Shown piece after piece: positions 13,507-24,769 of a DNA stretch of 64,000 bases; the first letter of the stretch is position 1, and the number at the start of each line of letters is the position of its first letter. The notes beneath the pieces were generated by a model that did not search any database, was not told the DNA's origin, and saw only the letters and a program-made list of their open reading frames with translations. The position numbers were made by a program, and so were the translations under genes. The stretch is from Climacium dendroides. Lineage: Eukaryota > Streptophyta > Bryopsida > Hypnales > Climaciaceae. The stretch is from positions 4,526,001 through 4,590,000 of the forward strand of contig OX467082.1 of assembly GCA_950106755.1 (NCBI GenBank). Direction: 5' to 3'.

Positions 13507-13965
13507 TAAAAATATAATTGGGAAAAATCATATTTCATGTTACTGCAAAATATGACTCACCATAGTTATATTTCACATCATTGCAAAATATGACTCACCA
13601 TAGTTATATTTCACATCACTGCAAAATATGACTTACTACAGTCATATTCCACATCACTACAAAATATGACTCACTATAATCATATCCTACATCACTACAA
13701 AATATGACTCACTATAGTCATATCCTACATCACCACAAAATATGACTCACTACAGTCATATCCTACATCACTGCAAAATATGACTCGCTACAGTCATATT
13801 CCACATTACTGCAAAATATGACTCGCTACAGTCATATTCCACATTACTGCAAAATATGACTCATTATAGTCATATTTCATGTCATCAAAAAATATGATTC
13901 ATTGCAGTCATATTCCATGTCATCAAAAAATATGACTCGCCACAGTCATATTCCACGTAGGATTT
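13507..13965 (+). repeat. 38-bp tandem array with palindromic monomers
   Basis: About twelve copies of a 38-bp unit that begins AAAATATGACTCACTACAGT and ends TCATATTCCACATCACTGC. Copies differ at a few positions; the outermost are most diverged. Each unit contains ATATGACT followed six bases later by AGTCATAT, a perfect 8-bp inverted repeat able to fold as a small hairpin. The same motif occurs in the subterminal regions of the surrounding CACTA element, so the array probably grew from a transposon subterminal repeat. Confidence 0.85.
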
Positions 13966-14246
13966 TTTTTGTTTGTCCGGGCAACTCAACAAAAAGTCAA
14001 GACTCCCCTAGGAGAGTCAAAGTATACACCATGTTGGCATACTATGGCTAAATATGAGTATTTATATCCTTCAATTTATATGACTACCAATATGATTGAT
14101 GTTTGAAGCGACTGCTTCCAAATGATTGGAGTCACCCATATCCCGAGTCATCTACAGTGATTTCTGCGTGAGTCATATTTTTTGATTTTACGACTCACTG
14201 TAGTCATATTTTGTAGCCCTAAAACACTGCTTTTGTTGTAGTGGTT

Positions 14247-16154
14247 GAATTTAGGATGTTTTGTGTCATTGAGATTGTATGATGAACGTGTTCATTTTTT
14301 AGGGTTTTAGAACAAGTGTAAAAGTGTTGCCCAAATGGGACAAAAATTAGAGTTTGTGGATTAAGTGATAAAACAAAGACCATTTTAATTGCTTAAAAAG
14401 AGACAAACATTTTGGTATGGAATTTTGAAAACTAAGTTGGAGTATAAATGGAGGCAATGCATGTGAATTGTATTGTTTTGGTGAGATTTAATGCATTGTG
14501 ATTAGTTCTTAGCCCTAAACTGTCCTAAGGGACGAATTTTGGCCACTTAGGATTGAAAAAAGAAATAAACAAAACGAGAATGCATTAGAATGGGGGGCCA
14601 AATGTAGCTTCGGGTGTAGGCACAATTGAGAGGGTGATGACTATGTTGTTTGGGTCATCACAGTGTTGCAATGCAATTGGCAGAGGTTGAATTGATTCCA
14701 AGTGAAATGTGGGGCATGGGACGAGCTGGTTGAAGATTGTTGGCCTCGGATCCACTTCTAAACGCAAGCATAAAGTCCAAAGAGGGTTTAGGGTTCCATA
14801 AAAATCAACTATCGTAGCCCTAGAGTGGAGTAGGCCACCTTGGTAGTAAAATCATGTATGGGCCTACTATGAATGTCATGGTTGTTATTGTGTTCTTGCT
14901 CCTTCAATTCTGACACTCGACCAAAGCGCGCGGAGTTGCCTTACACATCACTGAAGCACTTGGTGTATACCAGCTATACCTTGTGGCACCGGCGACCTAC
15001 TTTCAGTCACCTCCGGTCAACCATCGATAGTTATGTAACTTCTATTTTGTCGCATTTGTTGTTTTCTGAATCTTTTGTGCCAATTTTTTCATCATGTTCT
15101 TGCTTTTCCTGTCTCTGTGAATCCTTCATATCCTTTTTTGATATAAAGTCCTTGTTGTTTATAATCGCTTGCAATCATATTGCAATACAAAAAAAAACTG
15201 ACCCTTAGCAATTCCATCTTCATCAAGTGTTAAAATTTGTATATCTAGTTGTTCAATGTCAAATTTTCTTCCACATCTTGCATCACCTCTGCCTTGATGC
15301 CCATTGTGACCGCGAAATTTGTGAGATTCCATCCAAATTGGAATTTGAACTCTGATTCTCTATTGCTATGTACAAGAGCGTATTGCTGTTGCAAACTTGA
15401 GGTGGGCAGTGAAGGGTTAGGACACCTTTTGGCCCATTTTAGATCCAAATTGGAAGGTTTGTAGGAATTTTGATTTGAGAGTTTACTATAACCTTCTAAA
15501 ATATATATTAGGAGGATTTGGAGATTTTTAGGTCACACATTTGGATAATTTAGGGGGGTGTTTTTTTTGCATTTAAAATCATTTAATTAAAAATTGACCA
15601 AAAATATTGTCGAAGTTCATTGCTTGGCAAGCAATTTAGGTTAGAGACCTATACACTCCCCACCAACTAACTTTAGAGGTGTTTTGTGCCACTTGTGATA
15701 ATCTCTCATAGTATTTAAAAATTCTTTTTATTCTTCATTTTTAAAGTACTAAAATTTAAATAGTAGAAATATCAACTTTCACTTGTGGAAATGATAGGTG
15801 AATTGACAAGCCATTTAACTCATCACTTGATTTTGTCCAGGTCATTACACTCAAATAAATTGTCTTGTTGTTTTGAACTTCCAAAGGCTTGTAGATTCTC
15901 TAACCCTAATACATTGCATACACTCAATGATAAGTATAATTTTGTTCCATTGAGCTTGCAAGATTATCCTAGTCTATAATAATATTGAAATTTGAATATG
16001 TGTATGCTTTTATATCAACAAATTTCATTCTCCACTACTCATGTATGTATAATTGCTCTTGGAGTTTGCATATCATATAAATAAGCTCCATTATAGATTT
16101 CAATTTAGAATAATTGATTTCAATTCAACTAGGATTTTTAGAGACTTCTCTACA
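14247..16154. other. Intergenic region without a recognised gene
   Basis: Mixed-composition DNA. A slightly more GC-rich part (14580-15470) has short frames on both strands (for example 14873-15208 plus and 14585-14767 minus) that match no family I recognise and have no supporting splice structure. The rest is AT-rich. Confidence 0.4.
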
Positions 16155-16393
16155 CACTAGTAGAATCTCCTGTTTATTTAAACATGAGTTGTCTAACTTG
16201 ACGTTGTTTACTTAAACGTTCAATGTAACAACCCCATGTTTCTATGTCAATATTATGTCAACATTGACATCCACTAACATTCATTGTAACATCTTCAATG
16301 ACATAAAAACATAGGGTTGTTACATTGAACGTCCAGATAAACAGCGTCAAGTTAGACAACTCATGTTTAGACAAACAGGAGATTCTACTAGTG
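16155..16393. mobile_element. Snapback MITE with CACTAGTAGAA ends
   Basis: Nearly the whole 239-bp element is an inverted repeat. The left arm begins CACTAGTAGAATCTCCTGTT, and the reverse complement of the right end begins the same way. The arms pair for roughly 100 bases with scattered mismatches. The flanks are ACA (left) and ATA (right), a possible imperfect 3-bp duplication. The ends resemble CACTA-type termini. No coding content. Confidence 0.75.
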
Positions 16394-17648
16394 ATATTTC
16401 AATTTTAACAAGGATTTGTTATAGATCGCTAAGTTAAATGAAAATCCTTTTAATTGATATACAAGCACCATAGGCAACAATGCTAAAAAATCCAAAGAAA
16501 GCAAATAATACAACAGAGCTAATTGCATTGTTCTAACATTTTGCAACAAGACATTCATCGAGCCTAGCGTTGCATATTATATGAGGCACAATACATGAAT
16601 GCATTGATCATGTTACCATACAAGTTGTTGGCATTGATAAAAAGTGATTGTTTCTAAAACTAAAAACTTCACCTTGCATAATTAGAATGTAGAGTCAACT
16701 CCAGGGTAACATTCCTTGTTGCAATCACCTTTATCTAGCCTCAAATTTTGAATGCTCGCAACTGCATTACATTGTGCATTATAGAATGCACTTAGCATTA
16801 CAAATGAGGATATCATTTCCCTTCCTGACAATCAATCTTGCACTAAATGTGACATTTTGCAAATCCTTTTTACTCTTCATGCACATTAGAAGATTACCTC
16901 TTTACAAAAAATAAAGAAATGCAAAGAATGTTGATTGACACAAGTGACCTACACATTACCATTGCACAACAAATCTTGAATGACATTCCAAGCTTTGCAT
17001 TCCTATAACCCTAGTCACCCTTATATTGGTTAAGGGGCCATCTAATCTAATTGCAAACTCTTATCAATAACCAAATGGTTATGTAATTTCAACCCAATGG
17101 TGGCAATCAAAGCATGCCTAAAGATATGAGAGAAGAATAGTGTAGTAGATGGACATCTCCAATTGTGGATGGGAACTTATTTGCACAATCGCACCATAAT
17201 AAAGTTAGCAGCCAAGTACAAGTTGCAATTATCATTGATTATGTATAATCCCTTCTAAATGGGATAAGAAGATTCTTTATAGATAAACTTCCTCAAAGCT
17301 TCAATCAACATTTTGTGCAAAGTTTCTATTAAGGACTTTAATAGATTCATGTGAAGTTCATGCTTCATCAACTCAATCATAAATGGCCATTTTGTCAAGT
17401 TAGTTGACCTTCACTTTTGCATAGGTTGCCTTGCTTGGTAATTACCAGCACTATTTCTACTAGTGTTTCAACTTATTTACAACATATATGAGAACTATTA
17501 ATTTATAATATTTAAATCAAAAAGTGACATATTGTATTTTGTTTTGATAGTGATTAGTATAGCAATTATTTTTAAAATTTGAATAAATTCAAGCTACATA
17601 TTTGGTTGATTTTGTATGCATAGAAGTTAAAACTTAATATTCATAAAA
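16394..17648. other. AT-rich intergenic region
   Basis: No frame, RNA gene or repeat structure of note was seen between the snapback element and the hAT-type MITE downstream of the receptor kinase gene. Confidence 0.45.
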
Positions 17649-17656
17649 CATTATAG

Positions 17657-17809
17657 CATGGTTGTCATACTGGACAAGTTACTATTCGTTTCTTGTCCTA
17701 TAGGACAAGTTACTATTCGTTTCTTGTCCTATAGGACAAGTTACTATTCATCAAATGTACCTCTCAAGTACATTTGATGAATAGTAACTTGTCCAGTATG
17801 ACAACTATG
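17657..17809. mobile_element. hAT-like MITE with internal tandem repeat
   Basis: The termini are CATGGTTGTCATAC and, reverse-complemented, CATAGTTGTCATAC. An identical 8-bp direct repeat CATTATAG flanks the element (17649-17656 and 17810-17817), the duplication size of hAT transposons. Inside, a 31-bp unit starting GGACAAGTTACTATTC is repeated twice in tandem plus a partial third copy. The last copy pairs with the right arm in a long near-perfect hairpin around 17758. It lies about 140 bp beyond the stop codon of the LRR kinase gene. Confidence 0.82.
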
Positions 17810-17944
17810 CATTATAGTAGATACTTCTTTTGTAATTGCTTTGATTTTCTATTTATCATTTTGCAAGACTAGAAAGATTTAATTTGATTACAATAATGTC
17901 TTATCCACTTTCTTATCATATTCATGTTTCAAAACAATCAATAA

Positions 17945-20900
17945 TTATGGAATTTTTTTATTATCAATATTTTGTGATTCAATTAACATTTGGGTGATTT
18001 CACGCATGGTTGGTCTATTTTGAGGCAAACGTTGTGTGCAACAATTTGCAATATGAAACATATTTAACATTTGAGACTTATAAAAATTTAGATCTATTAT
18101 CCTTTTGTCTAAGAATTCTATAATAATATTTTCTCCATGTTCGTGAATTTTTTTGGCTACCCAAGTTACTATGGTCATAGCATCACCAAATTCTTTTGCA
18201 ATTGGTTGTCTTCCAGTTACCAATTCTAAAAGAACTACTCCAAAGCTGAAGACATCACTCTTTTCATTCACATTCAATGTATATGCATACTCTGTTTGAC
18301 AAAACAAACAAGCTTTTGTTAGTTATATACATAAATAAAATTCATATTTTCTATACATTGTAAGCACAAAAATATTATATTATTTACCTGGTGCAATATA
18401 GCCATAAGAACCTGCTACAATTGACATTGAAATGTCATTAAGGCATTTTGCCAAGCCAAAATCTGCTATATGGGCTTCATACTCATTGTCGAGTAATATA
18501 TTGTTCGATTTTATGTCACGGTGTAGAATTTGAGGTACACAATCATGGTGCAAGTAAGTAAGGCCCTGTTCCATAAATCATGTAAAAATTATCAATTTCC
18601 AAGATTTTTACACCAATAAGAACTTGGTTTAGATTTACACAAAATTTTAGATGACAAATAATATCCTTCTCATTTCATTTCATTTTTTGAGAAAATAAAA
18701 AATAAAAAACTTTAAAATATACATATATAATATATAATCTTGTATTTATAATTAAAAATAAAACATAAAATACTATCATAATTACCAAAAAAATGACTAC
18801 ATACTAAAAAGATAATGATGAATATATTGTACCTGAGCAGCTCCAACGGCAATTTTGCTACGTAGATTCCAATTAAATAATGCCTTGTCTTTTGTATCAT
18901 GAAGCAAATCTCCCAAACTTCCATTTGGCATATACTCATACACCAATAATTTTGTTGAAAAACTTGAATAACAACAAAGCAATTTTACTATATTGCGATG
19001 TCGAATAGCACCAAGGGAGTTGACCTGCTTTCACCTCTTAAAGATATCTTTTACTTAGAAAACTTCAAAGTTCTTTATACTTTAGTATTATACTTAAGTT
19101 CTTAAATTCATAGATGTGGATTTTTGATCTAACAAATTTTTATACATTTAAAAAAAATTAAAAATTAAAAAAATATTTCTCCTTTCATTTACCTCAGCTT
19201 TAAATCCATGATCATGGAGGTCCATTCCTTTGCCAACCTCCCACAATTTCTTTATAGCAACTTCTTGTCCACTCCGCAATGTAGCTTTATAAACCTCTCC
19301 ACCTCCACCACTTCCAATCACATTTTCTTCATCCAAGCACTCTATTAATTCTTTATATGTAATGTTGAATTGATGAAATAAAGTTATATTCCAAGGAGTG
19401 AGGGACTTCCTCTCACTTCCTTCTCTAGCGAGCATGCCTCCTTTTCTTTTCTTTTTCTTCTCCATTCGCCAAAGGGTCAATATCCAAAGCACCAATGTGG
19501 TAAGAAATACACTCCCCAATACACCCAAAATATGGATGAAATCATGCTTCTTCACATTATTTGAGGAATGATCCTTCATTTCACCACACTGCCATTGCCC
19601 AAGCAACAATGGATTTACACAATGTTTTTTACATAATACATTAAAGAGCTTCAAATGACATAACATTATCCAACAACATTGGATGGTCTTTGTACTCCCA
19701 TATTCAATACAAAGAGGCAAAATATCTTGCCATTATTAAATGTTGAAAATCCAATCAACAAGTCCAATCAATTAGTGAAGCTTGCATTAGAAATTTGATA
19801 TAATTAAGAAGGCATAAGATATAAAAGACATACTCCCTCTAGTGGGAAACAATATATTAATTCTCAGAGATGATTGCTTTGTGAAATGAATACACTATTT
19901 TCAAATAGAGGGAGTATGAGGGAAGACTAACAACAAACTTTTGAATGAATTGAGCCATGATAACATACAAATAGATTGCATAGACTCTCAAGACACTTGA
20001 GCTTCATTGCTAAATGATGTTATAAAAAGTTTACACAAGAAAAACAATCATTTAAGAACTAAGAATTTTAAAAAATAGTACTTGTTAACCCCTAAATGCC
20101 CAAGAGACCAAATTTAGGTGTCGACAATACTTTGAGGTTAAATAAAACCTAACCAAATTTCTATTTTTAGTAGTTTTAAAAAAAAATCTTTTGGAAGTCT
20201 AATTTTAACATCAAAAATCAGATTTTGAAAGTGATTGATTATGGTTTTTCTATTCAAGATTTTGTGCAAGGATGGATGTTCATTGCAATCTTGACTTTCC
20301 GTAGTGTTGAGGGCTCTTGAAAATGAGCATCAAATACACTACATCTTGGAGAAATAATCACATTAGAAATTCATTTAGAAAACTTATAGAGTAGATTTTG
20401 AGAGTCTGTAATTTGATTGGGGTTATGCATGTTAGGCCCTTTATCTTGGCATATTTTTTTAGTGACTAAATTTTTAGATTTGACATGTGAAAAGAGGATT
20501 GAAAGACTTCAAATCACTTTTGCAGTTTTAACACCCTCATGATCAAACATTATAATCTTTCAATCCCTAAATAATATTGTCGTGCTTTCTTTTCCTATGT
20601 GATTTGTGACATAGCAAGATGTACCTTTTTCTATGGAAACTATTATTGCGTGATTGCATTTTTCTCTAAGAAAAAAAGTTAGATTAAATTTTTTTTAAAA
20701 GTCTAGTTTGAATTTATATGGTTACAATTTTAAAAAAATTTGATACAACTTATCAAAATCTTGACATATTGTTCAATTTTAGAGCAAATTCCTAGAAGCT
20801 TAAAAAGGCCTTGTGCATTTAGGGGTTCAAGGGTTGAAAAGCTTCAAATGATACAAACATTGGATGGTTTATCCAGATTAGCCATTACCTGTGAGAAATC

Positions 20901-23900
20901 CCCCAAACAAAGTGCAGGATTCCCAACAAACCACTCCGTCCTGCGCGATTCCACCGTCCCCGAGAATTCATTATACGAGCAATTGAACACCACGAAGCGA
21001 TTCATATCAAAACTCTGAACTGCAATCGCCAGATCACCCGAAAGCAAATTGTGTGAAACATCAAGGAACACAAGATTCTCCAGATTCCCAATTTGGGCAG
21101 GAATGGATCCTGTTAGAAAGTTGAAGGACAATCCCAAGGAAACCAGGTTCACAAGCCTGCCCAATTCCTCAGGGAGGCTTCCAGTGAAAGCATTGGCATC
21201 CAAGTACAACGACGTAAGACGGGGTCCCAGCTGACCAAGTGCCGGTGGAATCTCCCCCGAGAATTGGTTGTGGTGCGCATGGAGACGCTCCAAGTTCTTA
21301 AGCTGGCCGAGCTCGGGTGGCAATTGTCCAGAGAATTGGTTGTTGTGGAGTTTGAGGGAGCTCAGGTTGGTTGCGTTGGCTATGGTGGATGGAATTGTTC
21401 CCGTGAAGTTGTTGTCGTGGATTTCGAGGAGGGTGAGATTGGGGAGGCTCCAGAGGGATGGTGCAATGGGGCCGGACAGATGGTTGTTGAAGAGGCGGAT
21501 GCGGATCAAGCTGGTGCAGGTTCCATATGGAGGAGGGAAGGCGCCTGTCAAGGAGTTGTTGAATAAGATCAACCTGCACAGTCCCACATCACTCGGGGTT
21601 TTCGACGGTCATGGCGTTTCTCAAATTTGAAAACATTTCAGCGCACATTCTGAACCAAGGTAAGCAATTAGTGCAAGAAGGGAGAATGGAAAACGCACCT
21701 CCATAATACTCCTTGAGCACAAAGGTTGGAAGGAAACTGGCCATACATATGATTATTTGACACATCGAATTGCAAGAGTGGGGAGTTTTTTCCAAGCCCA
21801 ACGGGAATGCTACCGTTGAGCTTGTTCATGTACAATTTCAAATCATACAACTTCGTCATGTGCACGATGCCTTCAGGAATCGGTCCCTCCAAACTATTAT
21901 TCTGCAAGTGCACCACAGCCAAATCCTGCAACTTCATCAATTCCTCAGGGATGACTCCCGTAAGCCTATTATCCGAGAGATCAAGATCTGTCAACAAAAC
22001 CAGGTTCCCAATCTCCACTGGAATGGGTCCAGTAAGATTATTCTTATATAACTCCAGCCATTTGAGTTTCGGAAGCGCCATCATCGACACTGGAATCACC
22101 CCACTAATTTGATTATTTGACAAATCCAAGTATTGGAGTTTTTGTAGTGTACCGAGCCAGGGCGGTAGGGGCCCTTGAAGTCCACACCCTGCACATTCCA
22201 AATACTCAAGTTGTTGCATCTGCTGGAGAGAGTCTGGTAATGTGACATTGGGAGAGAAGGGGTTCCACGACATGACGAGGCGCTGGAGGTTTACGAGTTG
22301 TCCGAGTTCAGGAATTAAGGCTCCAGTGAGCCTAGTTGCCGCCAAGTCTAAGACTTGAAGATTTTGATGAAGGCCCAGAGTGGGCGGGACGGTCTGTCCG
22401 GAGAAGGAATTCAAGGAGAGGTTGAGGTAGCGGAGGTTGTGAGGTATAATTTTAATGGGACCCGAGAAATTGTTGGCTGCAAGGTTGAGGTACTGTAAGT
22501 TTGTGCAACGATCGAGCTCTGGTGGAAGTGGACCAGAGAATTGATTTTCTTGGAGCTCCAGGGAGGTGAGGTTGGGTAATTGGCATAATGGCATGTGGAG
22601 ATTTGATTTGCTCGTGAGGCTCATACTTGAAAGGTCTACCCCTGGCATGTAACAAACACAAATCACAATCGCACTTGAATTTAGATTACTTTTAATAAAC
22701 TTTTTCCTTTTCTGTGAACAAGTGAATCGGATGCTGATTTGTGAAAGTCATGATCTTGAGTTTTAAAACTCTGTTTTGAAAGTTTGTTTTAGGAGGACAC
22801 TCCATTTATCCGCACTAGTGGAATCGTGGTCGCTGGAGAGGGGCACTTAGATCAAGCCTCAGTCTCTTTGATAGGTGTGCAGACTCGGGTCTCAAGAGAG
22901 TTGCCTTGAGTTGGGCATGTAACTTAATGCAGAATGGAGTGTGGGATTTTCAGTTAAATTGCATCTCCTTGAGGGAATCCGGGCCAAGACCATTTCTCCC
23001 GCTGATGTTAATTGCTGCTTGGAATTGACGCCGGCGGCCAAGTAGATGCTGCGGATCAATAGGTCTTACTGAATTCTTACCATACATGCAACGTAAGTGG
23101 ATGATGAATGTTTTGAAAAGTGCACTTCACCCAATTAAAATTCATTGAAGAAGCTTCAGGAAAAAATCATGTAATATATCAACGGAAAAAGGAAAGAATG
23201 CTCTACATGAATCCAATCCAAATAATTCAAATAACTCAAATAATTCGAGACACTTGACATTCCAAAGCATGGAACTGAGACGTCAACCTGTTTACATCAA
23301 TTCCAACCCTAAACACAGGATTCTAGGTAGAAAGAGAGACAACTCAATCACTAGTGTGGGCAGAAATGAGGAAGTCTGAAAAATGATGAATGCCGAAGGT
23401 ACGAGGTCACCTCAGGACCCTCTATTCCACCACTATGCAATACTCAATCTGTGCTGAACAACCGAATTCAGGCACAGAAAATTCGTGAGAATTTCACAAA
23501 CCTCTAATAGTACGAACAGACTTGAATTCAATCACCAATGCTACGGACGGTGTGTAGGCACGTATTCCTGTGTTTTTTCTACTTCGGTCATAAGTGTCAA
23601 GAGTAATTGAACTGACTGAATCGGAATGTCTAAATTCTTGAACTCAAGAAGGAATCTGAAGATGTGTTAAAAGAAGAAGAATCAAAGTCAGAGGATTGGA
23701 GCGTGTTGGATCCCATAGAACTAGGAGATGGGCTCGAAGAGTTAGAATCTCCTTGCAAGAATGGCATGCTAGATTGAATCTTGTGTTGATTGAAGTTTCC
23801 AGTTACTATACCGTTGCGGATTCGAAGCTCACCTGTGACGTAGCCGTCGGGAGTGCATGAGATTCCCGTCCAAGTGCACGGATGATTCGTGTTGATTGAT

Positions 23901-24073
23901 ATGGTTTCCTGCCAATTGGATAAGGTGTTTTGATCATCCACGATGAAACTTCGGAAGTCCATCAGTATCTGTCCTTCAGAAACTGCTTGCAACAAAGCCA
24001 ACTGGTGGCTAAGCAGAAACATCATGTAACATAACGTCGAGGCTTGGAGTCCAAGTGGTAGTTTTGTTGCCAT
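17945..24073 (-). CDS. LRR receptor-like kinase, LRR-XI/HAESA-like
   Basis: A plasma-membrane receptor kinase of the class that perceives small secreted peptides; the ligand is unknown. Seven exons: 23833-24073, 21699-22641, 20889-21573, 19193-19588, 18833-19024, 18388-18565, 17945-18291. They total 2982 bases, 993 residues, with no stop and compatible phases at every junction. The N-terminus has a hydrophobic signal peptide (about 1-28) and an LRRNT segment ending CTWTGISC. The long LRR array of the LxxLxLxxNxLSGxIP type runs to about residue 600 and is followed by GNPALC. A transmembrane helix lies at about 641-662, followed by a basic KKKKRK stop-transfer. The kinase has a Gly loop [11 protein letters not shown] starting at G715, Lys736 (AIKKLW), HRD at 834-836, DFG at 854-856 and APEYAYTL, so all catalytic residues are present. 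[12 protein letters not shown] and AIKKLW resemble HAESA-like/RLK7 kinases. Intron 3 (19589-20888) contains two transposons. The exact subgroup is uncertain. Confidence 0.92.
19833..19914. mobile_element. Stowaway-like MITE in an intron
   Basis: The 82-bp segment starts CTCCCTCTAG and ends, reverse-complemented, CTCCCTCTAT. TA dinucleotides on both sides (19831-19832 and 19915-19916) fit a TA target duplication. CTCCCTC ends with TA duplication are typical of Stowaway (Tc1/mariner) MITEs. It lies in the third intron of the minus-strand LRR kinase gene. Confidence 0.75.
20085..20830. mobile_element. TTAA-flanked TIR element, copy B
   Basis: The left end is TTAACCCCTAAATGCCCAAG. The reverse-complemented right end is TTGAACCCCTAAATGCACAA, so one TTAA has mutated to TTGA. 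The interior is homologous to the element at 33719-34373 in opposite orientation. No coding content. It sits in intron 3 of the LRR kinase gene, 59 bases from the exon at 20889. Confidence 0.65.
22642..23832 (-). other. First intron of the LRR kinase gene
   Basis: A 1.19-kb intron with a GTGAGC donor and a CAG acceptor. It separates the signal peptide/LRRNT exon from the LRR exons. The junction is phase 1 and joins VT-G-VDLSS. No embedded gene or complete transposon was recognised. Confidence 0.8.
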
Positions 24074-24769
24074 GGCGAAGTAATTAAACCCTCTAATTGA
24101 GTGTCAAAACTTCGTGTGAGATTCTCAATTCTCTAATAAATGGGGGGAAAATGGCTCCAGTAGCTCATGCCTCAATTTCAAGCTATCTTAGTTTGTGATT
24201 GGCAGCCTTCTTGCATATTATTAGGACAAGGATTATGCTTGCAAATGTCAAGGAGATTCAAGGAGTGAACTCGTCAACGGAAGGACTTCGAGCAAGACCG
24301 AAATTAAGGACCGGCAGATGCTGTGGCGACGGCAGAGTGTCTTCCAGAGCAGCAATCTGAGGAAGGCAGCTGGGCAGGATCGATCCAATTAGGAACTGAA
24401 GACTGGAACCGCATATCTGGAATGTTCATTGATCAGCAGATTGGCTTAATAAATCCAGGTATGTACGCAAGTGTACGAGAGCCGCATTAGCTGATTGCCG
24501 GGGCGCCAGTAGGTGGGACAACGGACGGAGAGTTACGAAGCGTTACAAGCCTGAAGAGCTGGACTTGGTGGTTGTGTTGTTCTTGTGGAACATGTGCACG
24601 GGCGGCCTCACTAAAATAAAATCTCCCCACATCCCCCAATTTTCCCAAGCCTTCGCCTGTCCTCAGAGAAACGTTTCCCTGGTAGTTTCAAATGTTTACT
24701 ACGACCGATTCTACTGAGGGGTATTTCTACAAAGCGGAAACCATCTTGACTTGATATTGATCACATGGA
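24074..24769. other. Upstream region of the LRR kinase gene
   Basis: Presumed promoter and 5' UTR of the minus-strand receptor gene. A CATTTATTAGAG sequence (minus strand, about 60-75 bases before the ATG) could act as a TATA-like element; this is weak. Nothing else was recognised. Confidence 0.3.

Larger units (their letters stand above)
11814..14243. mobile_element. Non-autonomous CACTA (En/Spm) transposon
   Basis: The left end is CACTACAACAATGGCAGTG. The right end, reverse-complemented, is CACTACAACAAAAGCAGTG. The inverted repeats continue for about 42 bases with few mismatches. A perfect 3-bp target duplication GTT flanks the element (11811-11813 and 14244-14246). CACTA termini plus a 3-bp duplication are the hallmarks of this superfamily. 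Subterminal zones carry many copies of a TATGACT / AGTCATA motif in both orientations, as CACTA subterminal repeats do. The 2430-bp interior has no transposase; it holds a pyrimidine-rich tract (12283-12930) and a 38-bp tandem array (13507-13965). The element is probably mobilised in trans. Confidence 0.88.

Noticed and set aside
13507..13965. CRISPR-like direct repeats
   Set aside because: Units are contiguous 38-bp tandem copies without unique spacers, inside a CACTA transposon in a plant genome.
21049..21630. Plus-strand frames of 61-120 codons
   Set aside because: Antisense to LRR-encoding exons of the HAESA-like gene; repeated LRR codons keep antisense frames open.
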